Source: Cupriavidus nantongensis (GTDB taxonomy: Bacteria > Pseudomonadota > Gammaproteobacteria > Burkholderiales > Burkholderiaceae). Taken from it: a stretch of 64,000 bases of DNA. The notes beneath the pieces are model-generated. The model was given only the letters and a program-made list of their open reading frames with translations. It was not told the origin of the DNA and did no database searches. Shown in pieces: positions 56,742-64,000 of the stretch. The stretch is taken from NCBI RefSeq assembly GCF_001598055.1, contig NZ_CP014844.1, positions 372,001 through 436,000 of the forward strand, read 5' to 3'. Position 1 is the stretch's first letter. Each line of letters starts with the position of its first letter. The position numbers and the translations under genes are program-made.

Positions 56742-57818
56742 TCAGGCGGCCCGGAAACGGATCACGCCGTCATCGCCGGTTTCGCGCACCAGCTCGCCGC
56801 GGTGCCACAGGCAGTGCAGGTGGGCCAGCGACTCGCCCATGGCGAAGGTCATCTGGTGGATGTCGAACTGGCGCTTGAAGATCACGCTGACGATGTCGTG
56901 CGCGCTGCAGGCTTTCTCGCGGCACGCCTCCAGCGTTTCGGCGAGGCGGTCGGCATGGTGCTCGCGCAGCTGCATGATGCGGGTATGCAGGTTGCGGAAC
57001 GGGCGGCCGTGCGACGGCAGGATCAGCACGTCCTGCGGCAGCGGTTCGTACTTGCTTAGCGAATCCAGGTAGAGCTGCAGCGAATTGGCCTCGGGCTCCA
57101 TGTCGAACACGCTGACATTGGTCGAGATGCGCGGCAGCACCATGTCGCCGGAGACCAGCACGTTGGTGGCGGCGTTATACAGCGCCACGTGCTCGGGCGA
57201 ATGGCCGAAGCCGGTGATCACGCGCCAGCCGGAGGTCGCCGCGTCGGTGCCGATGCGCACCGTGTCGCCTTCCATCAGGCGGCGGTATTGCGTCGGCAGG
57301 TCGGGCACCAGCGACGGGTAATAGGTCTTGCGCGCGCGCAGCTTTTCCTGGCTGTCGGCATCGGTCAGGCCATGCAGCGCGAAGTGCGCGGCGGCAGCAT
57401 CGCCGCCGGCACTCGACCCGGCCCCGGTGCCGCTGCCCATGACCCGCGCGCTCATGTAGTCGCCCAGGCTCATCCACAGCCGCACGTCGAAACGCCGGCA
57501 CAGCCAGTGCGCCAGGCCGACGTGGTCGGGGTGGCTGTGCGTGACCAGCACGCGCACCACCGGCAGGCCTTCCAGCTCGTTGGCGAAGATGGTTTCCCAG
57601 TGCGCCTTGATGGTGTCGTTGGTGATGCCGCAGTCGATGATGGTCCAGCCGTCGCGCCCGTCCAGGCGGTCGCGCAGCAGCCACAGGTTGATATGGTCGA
57701 GCGCGAACGGCAGCGGCATGCGCAGCCAGTAGACGCCGGGGGCGACTTCCTGCTTGGTGCCGGGCGCCGGCATGGTGTCGCCGAACGGGTATTGGAGCTG
57801 GTGTTCGAGTGCGTTCAT
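56742..57818 (-). CDS. metallo-beta-lactamase-fold hydrolase
   Basis: 358 residues. The metal-binding motif THSHPDHVG (H-x-H-x-D-H) and further ligands in GFGHSPEH and SGDMVLP identify the fold; a C-terminal winged-helix-like extension is typical of LACTB2-like members. The substrate is unknown; thioester or lactone hydrolysis is plausible beside a leucine-degradation cluster. The ATG at 57818 is used since the upstream frame is low in family features. It is divergent from liuR, with a LiuR-type operator between them. Confidence 0.85.
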   Translation of the reverse strand: MNALEHQLQYPFGDTMPAPGTKQEVAPGVYWLRMPLPFALDHINLWLLRDRLDGRDGWTIIDCGITNDTIKAHWETIFANELEGLPVVRVLVTHSHPDHVGLAHWLCRRFDVRLWMSLGDYMSARVMGSGTGAGSSAGGDAAAAHFALHGLTDADSQEKLRARKTYYPSLVPDLPTQYRRLMEGDTVRIGTDAATSGWRVITGFGHSPEHVALYNAATNVLVSGDMVLPRISTNVSVFDMEPEANSLQLYLDSLSKYEPLPQDVLILPSHGRPFRNLHTRIMQLREHHADRLAETLEACREKACSAHDIVSVIFKRQFDIHQMTFAMGESLAHLHCLWHRGELVRETGDDGVIRFRAA

Positions 57819-57930
57819 GAGGAGTCTCGTGGTCGAAGCCTGGCGGCGGGGCGCGGGCTTTCTCGTTCTGCCGGCACGTCCCCCGATCATGCGCGAGGGG
57901 GCGTGCAAGCACCGGTTGCCAGCCGATCTG

Positions 57931-57954
57931 GTTGACGCTAACGTAAACGTCAAC
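57931..57954. promoter_or_regulatory. LiuR-type operator between the hydrolase and liuR
   Basis: GTTGACG at the left and CGTCAAC at the right enclose TAACGTAAA; the motif is an imperfect palindrome like that at 58505-58526. TTGACG (57932-57937) and CATACG (57955-57960), 17 bases apart, could be promoter hexamers around it. Control of liuR and the divergent hydrolase is inferred. Confidence 0.6.
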
Positions 57955-58029
57955 CATACGGGTTCGTTTCCATCTTAAGCGAAAACTTGACTTCGCAACG
58001 AACGACCGTTCACTTTCTTTGGTCAGGCC

Positions 58030-58470
58030 ATGTCAGCGACGCCAGCGGCGGCTTCCGCCACCTACACCATTACCGACCTCGCGCGTGAATTCGACGTCAC
58101 GCCGCGCGCCATCCGCTTCTACGAGGATCAAGGCCTGCTGTCGCCGCAGCGCGAAGGGCCGGGCGGGCGCAAGCGCGTCTACAACGGCCGCGAGCGGACC
58201 CGGCTAAAGCTGACGCTGCGCGGCAAGAGGTTGGGGCTTACTCTCAACGAGATCCGCGAGATCCTTGACCTGTATGAATCGCCGCGCGATACCGCGCCGC
58301 AACTCGACCGGTTCCTGGTCGCGCTCGCCGCGCACCGCCGCACGCTCGAGCGCCAGATGGAAGACCTGCAGGCGCAACTGGCAGAGATCGACCAGCATGA
58401 GCGCCAGTGCAGGGCGTTGCTGGCCGCGCAGGGCGGCGACGATGCGCCCGATCAGACCCATGCCGCCTGA
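58030..58470 (+). CDS. liuR: MerR-family regulator LiuR
   Basis: 146 residues. The N-terminal MerR winged helix (YTITDLAREFDVTPRAIRFYEDQGLL) is followed by a dimerising coiled coil (LAAHRRTLERQMEDLQAQLAEI) and a short C-terminus with few effector features. In Proteobacteria LiuR controls leucine/isovalerate use and is usually encoded beside liuA, as here. Two matching palindromes (57931 and 58505) flank the gene. The single cysteine (RQCRALL) gives no sign of metal sensing. Confidence 0.9.
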   Translation: MSATPAAASATYTITDLAREFDVTPRAIRFYEDQGLLSPQREGPGGRKRVYNGRERTRLKLTLRGKRLGLTLNEIREILDLYESPRDTAPQLDRFLVALAAHRRTLERQMEDLQAQLAEIDQHERQCRALLAAQGGDDAPDQTHAA

Positions 58471-58504
58471 GCGGCACTTGCGCACGCCTCCGTGCGATCC
58501 GGCA

Positions 58505-58532
58505 TTGACGTTTACGTAAACGTAAATAGAAT
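58505..58532 (+). promoter_or_regulatory. LiuR-type operator and promoter of the liu genes
   Basis: TTGACG (58505-58510), a 16-base spacer and TAGAAT (58527-58532) make a promoter. Its spacer and -35 hold the perfect palindrome ACGTTTACGTAAACGT (58508-58523). MerR-family regulators bind between -35 and -10, as this layout predicts. Confidence 0.7.
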
Positions 58533-58594
58533 AGCCGGACAGCGCGTTGGCCGTGCGCTGTCCGTCCAGACAGGCCATTACACCGGAACCCGCC

Positions 58595-59071
58595 ATGACC
58601 GCCTCCCCCGCCCAAGCCGTGCCCGCTGAACCGGAACCGCTGTCCGCCGCGCGGGCCGACGCCATTGCCACCAGTTTCTCGCGCCAGGGGCTGATGCGGA
58701 CCTTCGGCGCCGAGCTGGCGCGCGTGCAGCGCGGCGAGGTGGAACTGGCCATGCCGTGGTCCGAGGGCGTGACCCAGCAGCACGGCTTCTTCCACGGCGG
58801 CGTGGTCGGCGCGCTGGCCGACAGCGCCTGCGGCTATGCCGCGCTGACGCTGGTCGGCGAAGAAGAGGCGGGCCTGACCGCCGAGTACAAGATCAACCTG
58901 CTGTCCCCCGCCCACGGCGAACGCCTGGTGGCGGTGGGGCGGGTGCTCAAGCCCGGGCGCACGCTGATCGTGGCGCAGGGCGATGTCTACGTCGAGCAGC
59001 AAGGCCGCCGCAAGCCGGTGGCGACCATGCTGATGACGCTGTGCGTGGTCAAGACGCTGGGCCACGTCTGA
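58595..59071 (+). CDS. PaaI-family hotdog-fold thioesterase
   Basis: 158 residues. The hotdog fold features GVTQQHGFFHGGVVGALADSACGYAAL and EYKINLLSPAHGERL are clear. Related enzymes hydrolyse acyl-CoA thioesters. It lies directly behind a LiuR-type promoter and 75 bases before liuA, so it may release CoA from intermediates of branched-chain acid breakdown. The ATG at 58595 is preferred to one 48 bases upstream that would lie almost on the promoter. Confidence 0.87.
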   Translation: MTASPAQAVPAEPEPLSAARADAIATSFSRQGLMRTFGAELARVQRGEVELAMPWSEGVTQQHGFFHGGVVGALADSACGYAALTLVGEEEAGLTAEYKINLLSPAHGERLVAVGRVLKPGRTLIVAQGDVYVEQQGRRKPVATMLMTLCVVKTLGHV

Positions 59072-59105
59072 AGCGATCAATCCGGCAACCCCGGAACTCA
59101 CCGAT

Positions 59106-59129
59106 ACACCGACACACCGACACACCGAT
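59106..59129. repeat. 8-bp tandem repeat before liuA
   Basis: Three units ACACCGAC, ACACCGAC and ACACCGAT (59106-59129), with a related partial copy just upstream. The repeat lies in the liuA leader, ending a few bases before the AGGAG (59136-59140). Confidence 0.8.
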
Positions 59130-59146
59130 TCCTACAGGAGACCATC

Positions 59147-60328
59147 ATGACTGAATTGCCAGGCCTGAAATTCGATCTGGGCGAAGACATCGAAATGCTG
59201 CGCGGTGCCGTGCGCGACTGGGCCCAGGCCGAACTGGCCCCGCGCGCGGCCGAGATCGACCGTACCGACCAGTTCCCGATGGACGCCTGGAAGAAGATGG
59301 GCGACCTCGGCGTGCTCGGCATCACCGTGGCCGAGGAATACGGCGGCGCCAACATGGGCTACCTGGCCCATATGATCGCGATGGAGGAAATCAGCCGCGC
59401 CTCGGCCTCGGTGGGACTGTCATACGGCGCGCATTCGAACCTCTGCGTGAACCAAATCCACCGCAACGGCACGGCCGCGCAGAAGGCCAAGTACCTGCCC
59501 AAGCTGGTGTCGGGCGAATGGATCGGCGCGCTGGCGATGAGCGAGCCCAACGCCGGCTCCGACGTGGTCAGCATGAAGCTGCGCGCACAACTGAAGGGCG
59601 ACCGCTACGTGCTCAACGGCACCAAGATGTGGATCACCAACGGCCCGGACTGCGACGTGCTGGTGGTCTACGCCAAGACCGAGCCCGAGCTGGGCGCGCG
59701 CGGCATGACCGCCTTTATCGTCGAGAAGGGCATGAAGGGCTTCTCGGTGGCGCAGAAGCTGGACAAGCTGGGCATGCGCGGCTCGCACACCGGCGAGCTG
59801 GTGTTCGAGGACGTGGAAGTGCCGGTCGAGAACATCCTCGGTGCCGAGAACGGCGGCGCCAGGGTGCTGATGAGCGGGCTCGACTATGAGCGCGCGGTGC
59901 TGTCCGGCGGCCCGGTCGGCATCATGCAGGCGTGCATGGACGTGGTCACGCCGTATATCCACGACCGCAAGCAGTTCGGCCAGAGCATCGGCGAATTCCA
60001 GCTGATCCAGGGCAAGGTGGCCGACATGTACACCACGCTGCAGGCGGCGCGCAGCTACCTGTACACGGTCGGCAAGAACCTCGACGCGCTCGGCAGCGAC
60101 CACGTGCGCCAGGTGCGCAAGGACTGCGCCGCGGTGATCCTGTACACCGCGGAAAAGGCCACCTGGATGGCGGGCGAGACCGTGCAGATCCTGGGCGGCA
60201 ACGGCTATATCAACGAGTACCCGGCCGGGCGCCTGTGGCGCGACGCCAAGCTGTACGAGATCGGCGCCGGCACCTCCGAGATCCGCCGCATGCTGATCGG
60301 CCGCGAGCTATTCGCGGAAACGATGTAA
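59147..60328 (+). CDS. liuA: isovaleryl-CoA dehydrogenase
   Basis: 393 residues of the acyl-CoA dehydrogenase family. The FAD/substrate segments [10 protein letters not shown] and MWITNG, and the C-terminal [12 protein letters not shown] and [12 protein letters not shown], are present. Glu248 in [10 protein letters not shown] lies in the helix-G position that supplies the base in isovaleryl-CoA dehydrogenases, unlike short-chain ones, supporting LiuA. It oxidises isovaleryl-CoA to methylcrotonyl-CoA in leucine breakdown. AGGAG precedes the ATG. Confidence 0.93.
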   Translation: MTELPGLKFDLGEDIEMLRGAVRDWAQAELAPRAAEIDRTDQFPMDAWKKMGDLGVLGITVAEEYGGANMGYLAHMIAMEEISRASASVGLSYGAHSNLCVNQIHRNGTAAQKAKYLPKLVSGEWIGALAMSEPNAGSDVVSMKLRAQLKGDRYVLNGTKMWITNGPDCDVLVVYAKTEPELGARGMTAFIVEKGMKGFSVAQKLDKLGMRGSHTGELVFEDVEVPVENILGAENGGARVLMSGLDYERAVLSGGPVGIMQACMDVVTPYIHDRKQFGQSIGEFQLIQGKVADMYTTLQAARSYLYTVGKNLDALGSDHVRQVRKDCAAVILYTAEKATWMAGETVQILGGNGYINEYPAGRLWRDAKLYEIGAGTSEIRRMLIGRELFAETM

Positions 60329-60336
60329 CCGTGCGC

Positions 60337-60366
60337 GGGGACGCCGGAATCACCTCCGGCGTCCCC
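60337..60366 (+). terminator. stable hairpin after liuA
   Basis: 12-bp perfect stem GGGGACGCCGGA (60337-60348) / TCCGGCGTCCCC (60355-60366), loop ATCACC, with no T-run after it. It may reduce read-through into aceK or protect the liuA message. Confidence 0.55.
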
Positions 60367-60449
60367 GGACATCCGCAGCCCTTGCCCGGAACCCATTTAC
60401 AATCTCATTACCTGTCGCAAGACCGTCACGCAGTCGTCCCCGTCGACCC

Positions 60450-62303
60450 ATGTCCCACTTCCCCAAACTGCTCTCCTCGCAGATTGCCTACGATGTGGCG
60501 AGAACGATGCTCGATGGGTTCGACAAGCACTACCGCCTGTTCCGCGAGGTCAGCCACCAGGCCAAGCTGAAGTTCGAGGCCGGCGACTGGCACGGGCTGC
60601 AGCAGATCCAGCGCGACCGCATCGCGTTCTACAACGAGCGCGTGCGCGAATCCAGCGTGATCCTGGAAGACGAGTACGACGCCGAGAACATCGAGGACGA
60701 GATCTGGCAGCAGATCAAGCTGCACTACATCGGGCTGCTGACCAACCACCACCAGCCCGAGCTGGCCGAGACCTTTTTCAACTCGGTGTGCACGCGCATC
60801 CTGCACCGCTCGTACTTCAACAACGACTTTATCTTCGTGCGCCCGGCGATCTCGACCGAGTACATCGAGAACGAGGAATCGCCGACGCGCCCGACCTTCC
60901 GCGCCTACTACCCGGGCAGCCGCGAGGGCATGGCCGCGTGCTTCGAGCGCATCGTCCACAACTTCCAGCTCGAGCGCCCGTTCGAGGACCTGCAGCGCGA
61001 CATCGGCTACGTGGTGCGCGCCGTCGGCGAGCATTTCGGCGACCTGCGCATCGCGCCGAATTTCCAGATCCATACGCTGTCGTCGCTGTTCTTCCGCAAC
61101 AAGGCGGCCTTTATCATCGGCCGCATCGTCAACGGCGACCGCACCTTCCCGCTGGCGATCCCGATCCTGCACGGGCCCTCGGGCAAGCTGGTGCTCGACG
61201 CCGTGCTGCTGAAGAAGGAACAGCTGCTGATCCTGTTTTCGTTCACGCACTCCTACTTCATGGTCGACATGGAGATCCCGTCGGCCTACGTGACCTTCCT
61301 GCGCGACATCATGCCGCGCAAGCCGCGCGCGGAAATCTATACCTCGCTGGGCTTGCAGAAGCAGGGCAAGAACCTGTTCTACCGCGACTTCCTGCACCAC
61401 CTGCAGCATTCGTCGGACAAGTTCATCGTCGCGCCCGGCATCCGCGGGCTGGTGATGCTGGTGTTCACGCTGCCGTCGTACCCGTACGTGTTCAAGGTGA
61501 TCCGCGATGTGTTCCCGGCGCCCAAGGAAACCACGCGCGAGCTGGTCAAGTCGAAGTACCAGCTGGTCAAGCAGCACGACCGCGTCGGCCGCATGGCCGA
61601 TACGCTCGAATACTCCGACGTGGCCTTCCCGCTGTCGCGCTTCGACGATGCGCTGGTGCGCGAGTTCGAGCAGCATGCGCCATCGATGATCGAATACCAG
61701 CGCGCCAAGGACGGCGGCGAAGAGATCGTGGTGCGCCACGTCTATATCGAGCGCCGCATGACGCCGCTGAACATCTACCTGCAGGAGGGCTCCGACGCGC
61801 AGGTCGAGCACGGCGTGATCGAATACGGCAACGCGATCAAGGAGCTGATCGCGGCGAACATCTTCCCGGGCGACATGCTGTACAAGAACTTCGGCGTCAC
61901 GCGCCACGGGCGCGTGGTGTTCTACGACTACGACGAGATCGAGTACCTGACCGACTGCAACATCCGCCACGTGCCGCAGCCGCGCAACGAGGAAGAGGAG
62001 ATGTCGGGCGAAGTCTGGTACACCGTGCGTCCGCACGACATCTTTCCCGAGACCTTCCGCACCTTCCTGCTGGGCGATCCGCGCGTAGGCGCGGCGTTCC
62101 TGCGGCACCATGCGGATTTTTTTGACCCTGCCATGTGGCAGAGCCACAAGGACCGGCTGCTGGCCGGACATGTCCATGACTTTTTTGCCTATCACGCTTC
62201 AGAGCGATTCATCCACCGCTACGGCGCCGAGCCGTCCGTCGACCAACCCGGCCCACCGCCCCACCCACAGCCCGCTGCCGGCCCTGCAAGGAGAGTCGCA
62301 TGA
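60450..62303 (+). CDS. aceK: isocitrate dehydrogenase kinase/phosphatase
   Basis: 617 residues. AceK reversibly phosphorylates isocitrate dehydrogenase and so sends carbon to the glyoxylate shunt. The typical beginning ([27 protein letters not shown]) and the kinase segments [20 protein letters not shown] and [13 protein letters not shown] are present. The C-terminal tail is Pro-rich and longer than in E. coli. Here it follows liuA rather than aceBA, consistent with control of acetyl-CoA produced from leucine. A TACAAT box (60398-60403) upstream could give it its own start. Confidence 0.95.
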   Translation: MSHFPKLLSSQIAYDVARTMLDGFDKHYRLFREVSHQAKLKFEAGDWHGLQQIQRDRIAFYNERVRESSVILEDEYDAENIEDEIWQQIKLHYIGLLTNHHQPELAETFFNSVCTRILHRSYFNNDFIFVRPAISTEYIENEESPTRPTFRAYYPGSREGMAACFERIVHNFQLERPFEDLQRDIGYVVRAVGEHFGDLRIAPNFQIHTLSSLFFRNKAAFIIGRIVNGDRTFPLAIPILHGPSGKLVLDAVLLKKEQLLILFSFTHSYFMVDMEIPSAYVTFLRDIMPRKPRAEIYTSLGLQKQGKNLFYRDFLHHLQHSSDKFIVAPGIRGLVMLVFTLPSYPYVFKVIRDVFPAPKETTRELVKSKYQLVKQHDRVGRMADTLEYSDVAFPLSRFDDALVREFEQHAPSMIEYQRAKDGGEEIVVRHVYIERRMTPLNIYLQEGSDAQVEHGVIEYGNAIKELIAANIFPGDMLYKNFGVTRHGRVVFYDYDEIEYLTDCNIRHVPQPRNEEEEMSGEVWYTVRPHDIFPETFRTFLLGDPRVGAAFLRHHADFFDPAMWQSHKDRLLAGHVHDFFAYHASERFIHRYGAEPSVDQPGPPPHPQPAAGPARRVA

Positions 62304-62971
62304 ATGACGCCATTGCCCAGCTGTTCCGCAACAACCGCGAGTGGGTCGACCGCGTCAATGCGGAAGATCCGGCCTTCTTCACCCGCCTGGCCAACCAGCA
62401 GGCGCCGGAGTACCTGTGGATCGGCTGCTCCGATTCGCGCGTGCCGGCCAACCAGATCCTGGGGCTGGCCCCGGGCGAGGTGTTCGTCCACCGCAATATC
62501 GCCAACGTGATCGCGCACAGCGACCTGAACGCGCTGTCGGTGATCCAGTTCGCGGTCGAAGTGCTCAAGGTGCGCCATATCACCGTGGTCGGCCACTATG
62601 GCTGCGGCGGCGTCAAGGTCGCGCTCAAGCGCGAGCGCATCGGCCTGGCCGACAACTGGCTGCGCCATGTGCGCGACGTGGCCGACAAGCATGAGTCCTA
62701 CCTCGGCACCATCCTGCGCGAGGAAGACGCGCATACCAGGCTGTGCGAGCTCAACGTGATCGAGCAGGTCAACAACGTCTGCCAGACCACCGTGATCCAG
62801 GACGCCTGGGCCCGCGGCCAGGAGATCACCGTGCACGGCTGGATCTACGGCGTGTCCGACGGCCTGCTGCGCGACCTCGGCATGGCCGCCAGCAACAACG
62901 ACGAGCTGCACGAGCAGCTGGCCGCGGCCTACCGCCAGTACGGCGAGCCGCCGCAGGCGTCGATCCGCTGA
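62300..62971 (+). CDS. can: beta-class carbonic anhydrase
   Basis: 223 residues. Zinc ligands Cys43, His99 and Cys102 ([17 protein letters not shown]) and the Asp45/Arg47 dyad are intact. It converts CO2 and bicarbonate, and may supply bicarbonate to the biotin-dependent methylcrotonyl-CoA carboxylase expected further on in a liu cluster. Its ATG overlaps the aceK stop (ATGA). Confidence 0.94.
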   Translation: MNDAIAQLFRNNREWVDRVNAEDPAFFTRLANQQAPEYLWIGCSDSRVPANQILGLAPGEVFVHRNIANVIAHSDLNALSVIQFAVEVLKVRHITVVGHYGCGGVKVALKRERIGLADNWLRHVRDVADKHESYLGTILREEDAHTRLCELNVIEQVNNVCQTTVIQDAWARGQEITVHGWIYGVSDGLLRDLGMAASNNDELHEQLAAAYRQYGEPPQASIR

Positions 62972-63022
62972 AGCTTTACCCGACACCACTGAACGCCTAG
63001 CTACCGATCCAGGAGACCCGAC

Positions 63023-64000
63023 ATGGAAGAGATCGTCATCGTTTCAGCCGCCCGCACGCCGATGGCTGCGTTCCAGGGCGAATTCGCCAACGTCACCGCG
63101 CCGCAGCTCGGCGCCGTGGCCATCCGCGCCGCGGTCGAGCGCGGCGGGCTCAAGCCCGAGCAGGTAGAGGAAGTGGTGTTCGGCTGCGTGCTGCCCGCCG
63201 GCCAGGGCCAGGCCCCGGCACGGCAGGCCGCGCTCGGCGCGGGCCTGCCGCTGGGCACGGGCTGCACCACGGTCAACAAGATGTGCGGCTCGGGCATGCG
63301 CGCGGCCATGACCGTCTATGACGGCCTGGTCGCCGGTTCGTTCGACATTGCCGTCGCCGGCGGCATGGAGAGCATGACCAATGCGCCGTACCTGATCCCG
63401 AAGGGCCGCGGCGGCTACCGCATCGGCCACGGCATGATCTACGACCACATGATGCTGGACGGCCTGGAAGACGCATACGACAAGGGCCGCGCCATGGGCA
63501 CCTTCGGCGAGGACTGCGCGGCCAAGTACGGCTTCACGCGCCAGCAGCAGGACGAGTTCGCGATCGAAAGCGTGCGCCGCGCGCAGCAGGCCACCGAGAA
63601 CGGCGACTTCCGCTGGGAGATCGCGCCGGTGACGGTGTCGGGCAAGGGCGGCGACACCGTGATCGACACCGACGAAGGCCCGCGCCGCATCAAGCTCGAC
63701 AAGATCCCGTCGCTCAAGCCGGCGTTTGCCAAGGACGGCACCATCACCGCGGCCTCGTCGTCGTCGATCAACGACGGCGCCGCGGCGCTGGTGATGATGC
63801 GCGCCTCGACCGCGAAGGCGCTGGGCCTGCAGCCGATCGCGCGCATGCTGGGCCACACCACCCATGCGCAGGCACCGGGCTGGTTCACCACCGCGCCGGT
63901 CGAGGCCATCGCCAAGCTGTACCGCAAGCTCGACTGGAACACCGACAGCGTCGACCTGTTCGAGATCAACGAGGCCTTCGCCGTGGTGCCGATGGCGGCG
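63023..64000 (+). CDS. acetyl-CoA acetyltransferase (thiolase), 3' end outside the window
   Basis: The first 326 residues are visible and the frame is still open at the window edge. Thiolase signatures are present: IVSAARTPM near the start, active-site Cys88 in NKMCGSGMRA and the NEAFA motif near the right end. CAGGAG lies 6-11 bases before the ATG. Placed behind the liu genes, it may split acetoacetyl-CoA from leucine breakdown or run in the opposite direction for PHB synthesis. A second active-site Cys should lie beyond the edge. Confidence 0.92.
   Translation, partial: MEEIVIVSAARTPMAAFQGEFANVTAPQLGAVAIRAAVERGGLKPEQVEEVVFGCVLPAGQGQAPARQAALGAGLPLGTGCTTVNKMCGSGMRAAMTVYDGLVAGSFDIAVAGGMESMTNAPYLIPKGRGGYRIGHGMIYDHMMLDGLEDAYDKGRAMGTFGEDCAAKYGFTRQQQDEFAIESVRRAQQATENGDFRWEIAPVTVSGKGGDTVIDTDEGPRRIKLDKIPSLKPAFAKDGTITAASSSSINDGAAALVMMRASTAKALGLQPIARMLGHTTHAQAPGWFTTAPVEAIAKLYRKLDWNTDSVDLFEINEAFAVVPMAA

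Overview
The window looks like part of a chromosome of a high-GC betaproteobacterium of the Burkholderiaceae, most likely Cupriavidus. The clues are a PhaM-type polyhydroxybutyrate granule protein with a Lys/Ala/Pro tail, methionine synthase split into two adjacent genes, a LiuR-controlled leucine-degradation cluster, several small DUF families typical of Burkholderiales (DUF1840, DUF2917, DUF3567), and a Bug-type tripartite tricarboxylate receptor. I see no rRNA, tRNA, insertion sequence, prophage or CRISPR array. Almost every gene is housekeeping or ordinary accessory metabolism. The one locus that looks recently acquired or decaying is a small ParD/ParE module near 18.1-18.8 kb.

Layout, left to right. 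A Sel1-repeat protein cut by the window edge is followed by an inverted pair of REP-like elements (631-752). The glutamyl/aspartyl-tRNA amidotransferase locus gatC-gatA-(lipoprotein)-(hydrolase)-gatB lies on the minus strand. The rod-shape operon mreB-mreC-mreD-mrdA-rodA faces it, with a large potential RNA structure between mreB and mreC. DUF484 and xerC follow, then a LysR gene divergent from a DUF2917 gene, then lipB-lipA. The broken ParDE pair comes next. From 18.9 to 23.8 kb is a pyroglutamate operon: pxpB-pxpC-pxpA (5-oxoprolinase), two DUF969/DUF979 membrane proteins, and pcp. On the minus strand are an MlaE/MlaF/MlaD-like lipid ABC transporter with a PqiC-like lipoprotein and a VanZ protein. 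birA-coaX and a small membrane protein face rfaE2.

From 31.8 to 38.2 kb the minus strand carries a ferritin-like di-iron protein, a patatin phospholipase, phaM, an enoyl-CoA hydratase behind a TetR-type operator, a fumarylacetoacetase-family gene preceded by a four-unit 12-bp tandem repeat, and a Bug solute receptor divergent from an IclR regulator. Rightward genes then give a DUF3108 protein, an enol-lactonase-like hydrolase, DUF3567, split metH, an Ala-rich repetitive secreted protein, and a two-component cluster (NarL-type regulator, receiver-only protein, convergent CHASE3 histidine kinase). Small stress-type membrane proteins, argS, an FtsN-like SPOR protein, dsbA, an SDR, a cobalamin-binding-like protein and a metallo-beta-lactamase-fold hydrolase come next. 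The last part is the liu region: liuR, a thioesterase, liuA, then aceK, a beta-carbonic anhydrase and a thiolase that runs off the end.

The most distinctive observations are non-coding: perfect palindromes (18854-18876, 47050-47086, 50854-50887), short tandem repeats next to or across stop codons (46915, 48382, 50800), a 16-base extended -10 promoter element shared by metH and argS, terminators placed immediately before lipB and the SDR gene, and the structured mreB-mreC gap. The best candidate for an incompletely described protein system is the pyroglutamate operon with its paired DUF969/DUF979 membrane proteins.
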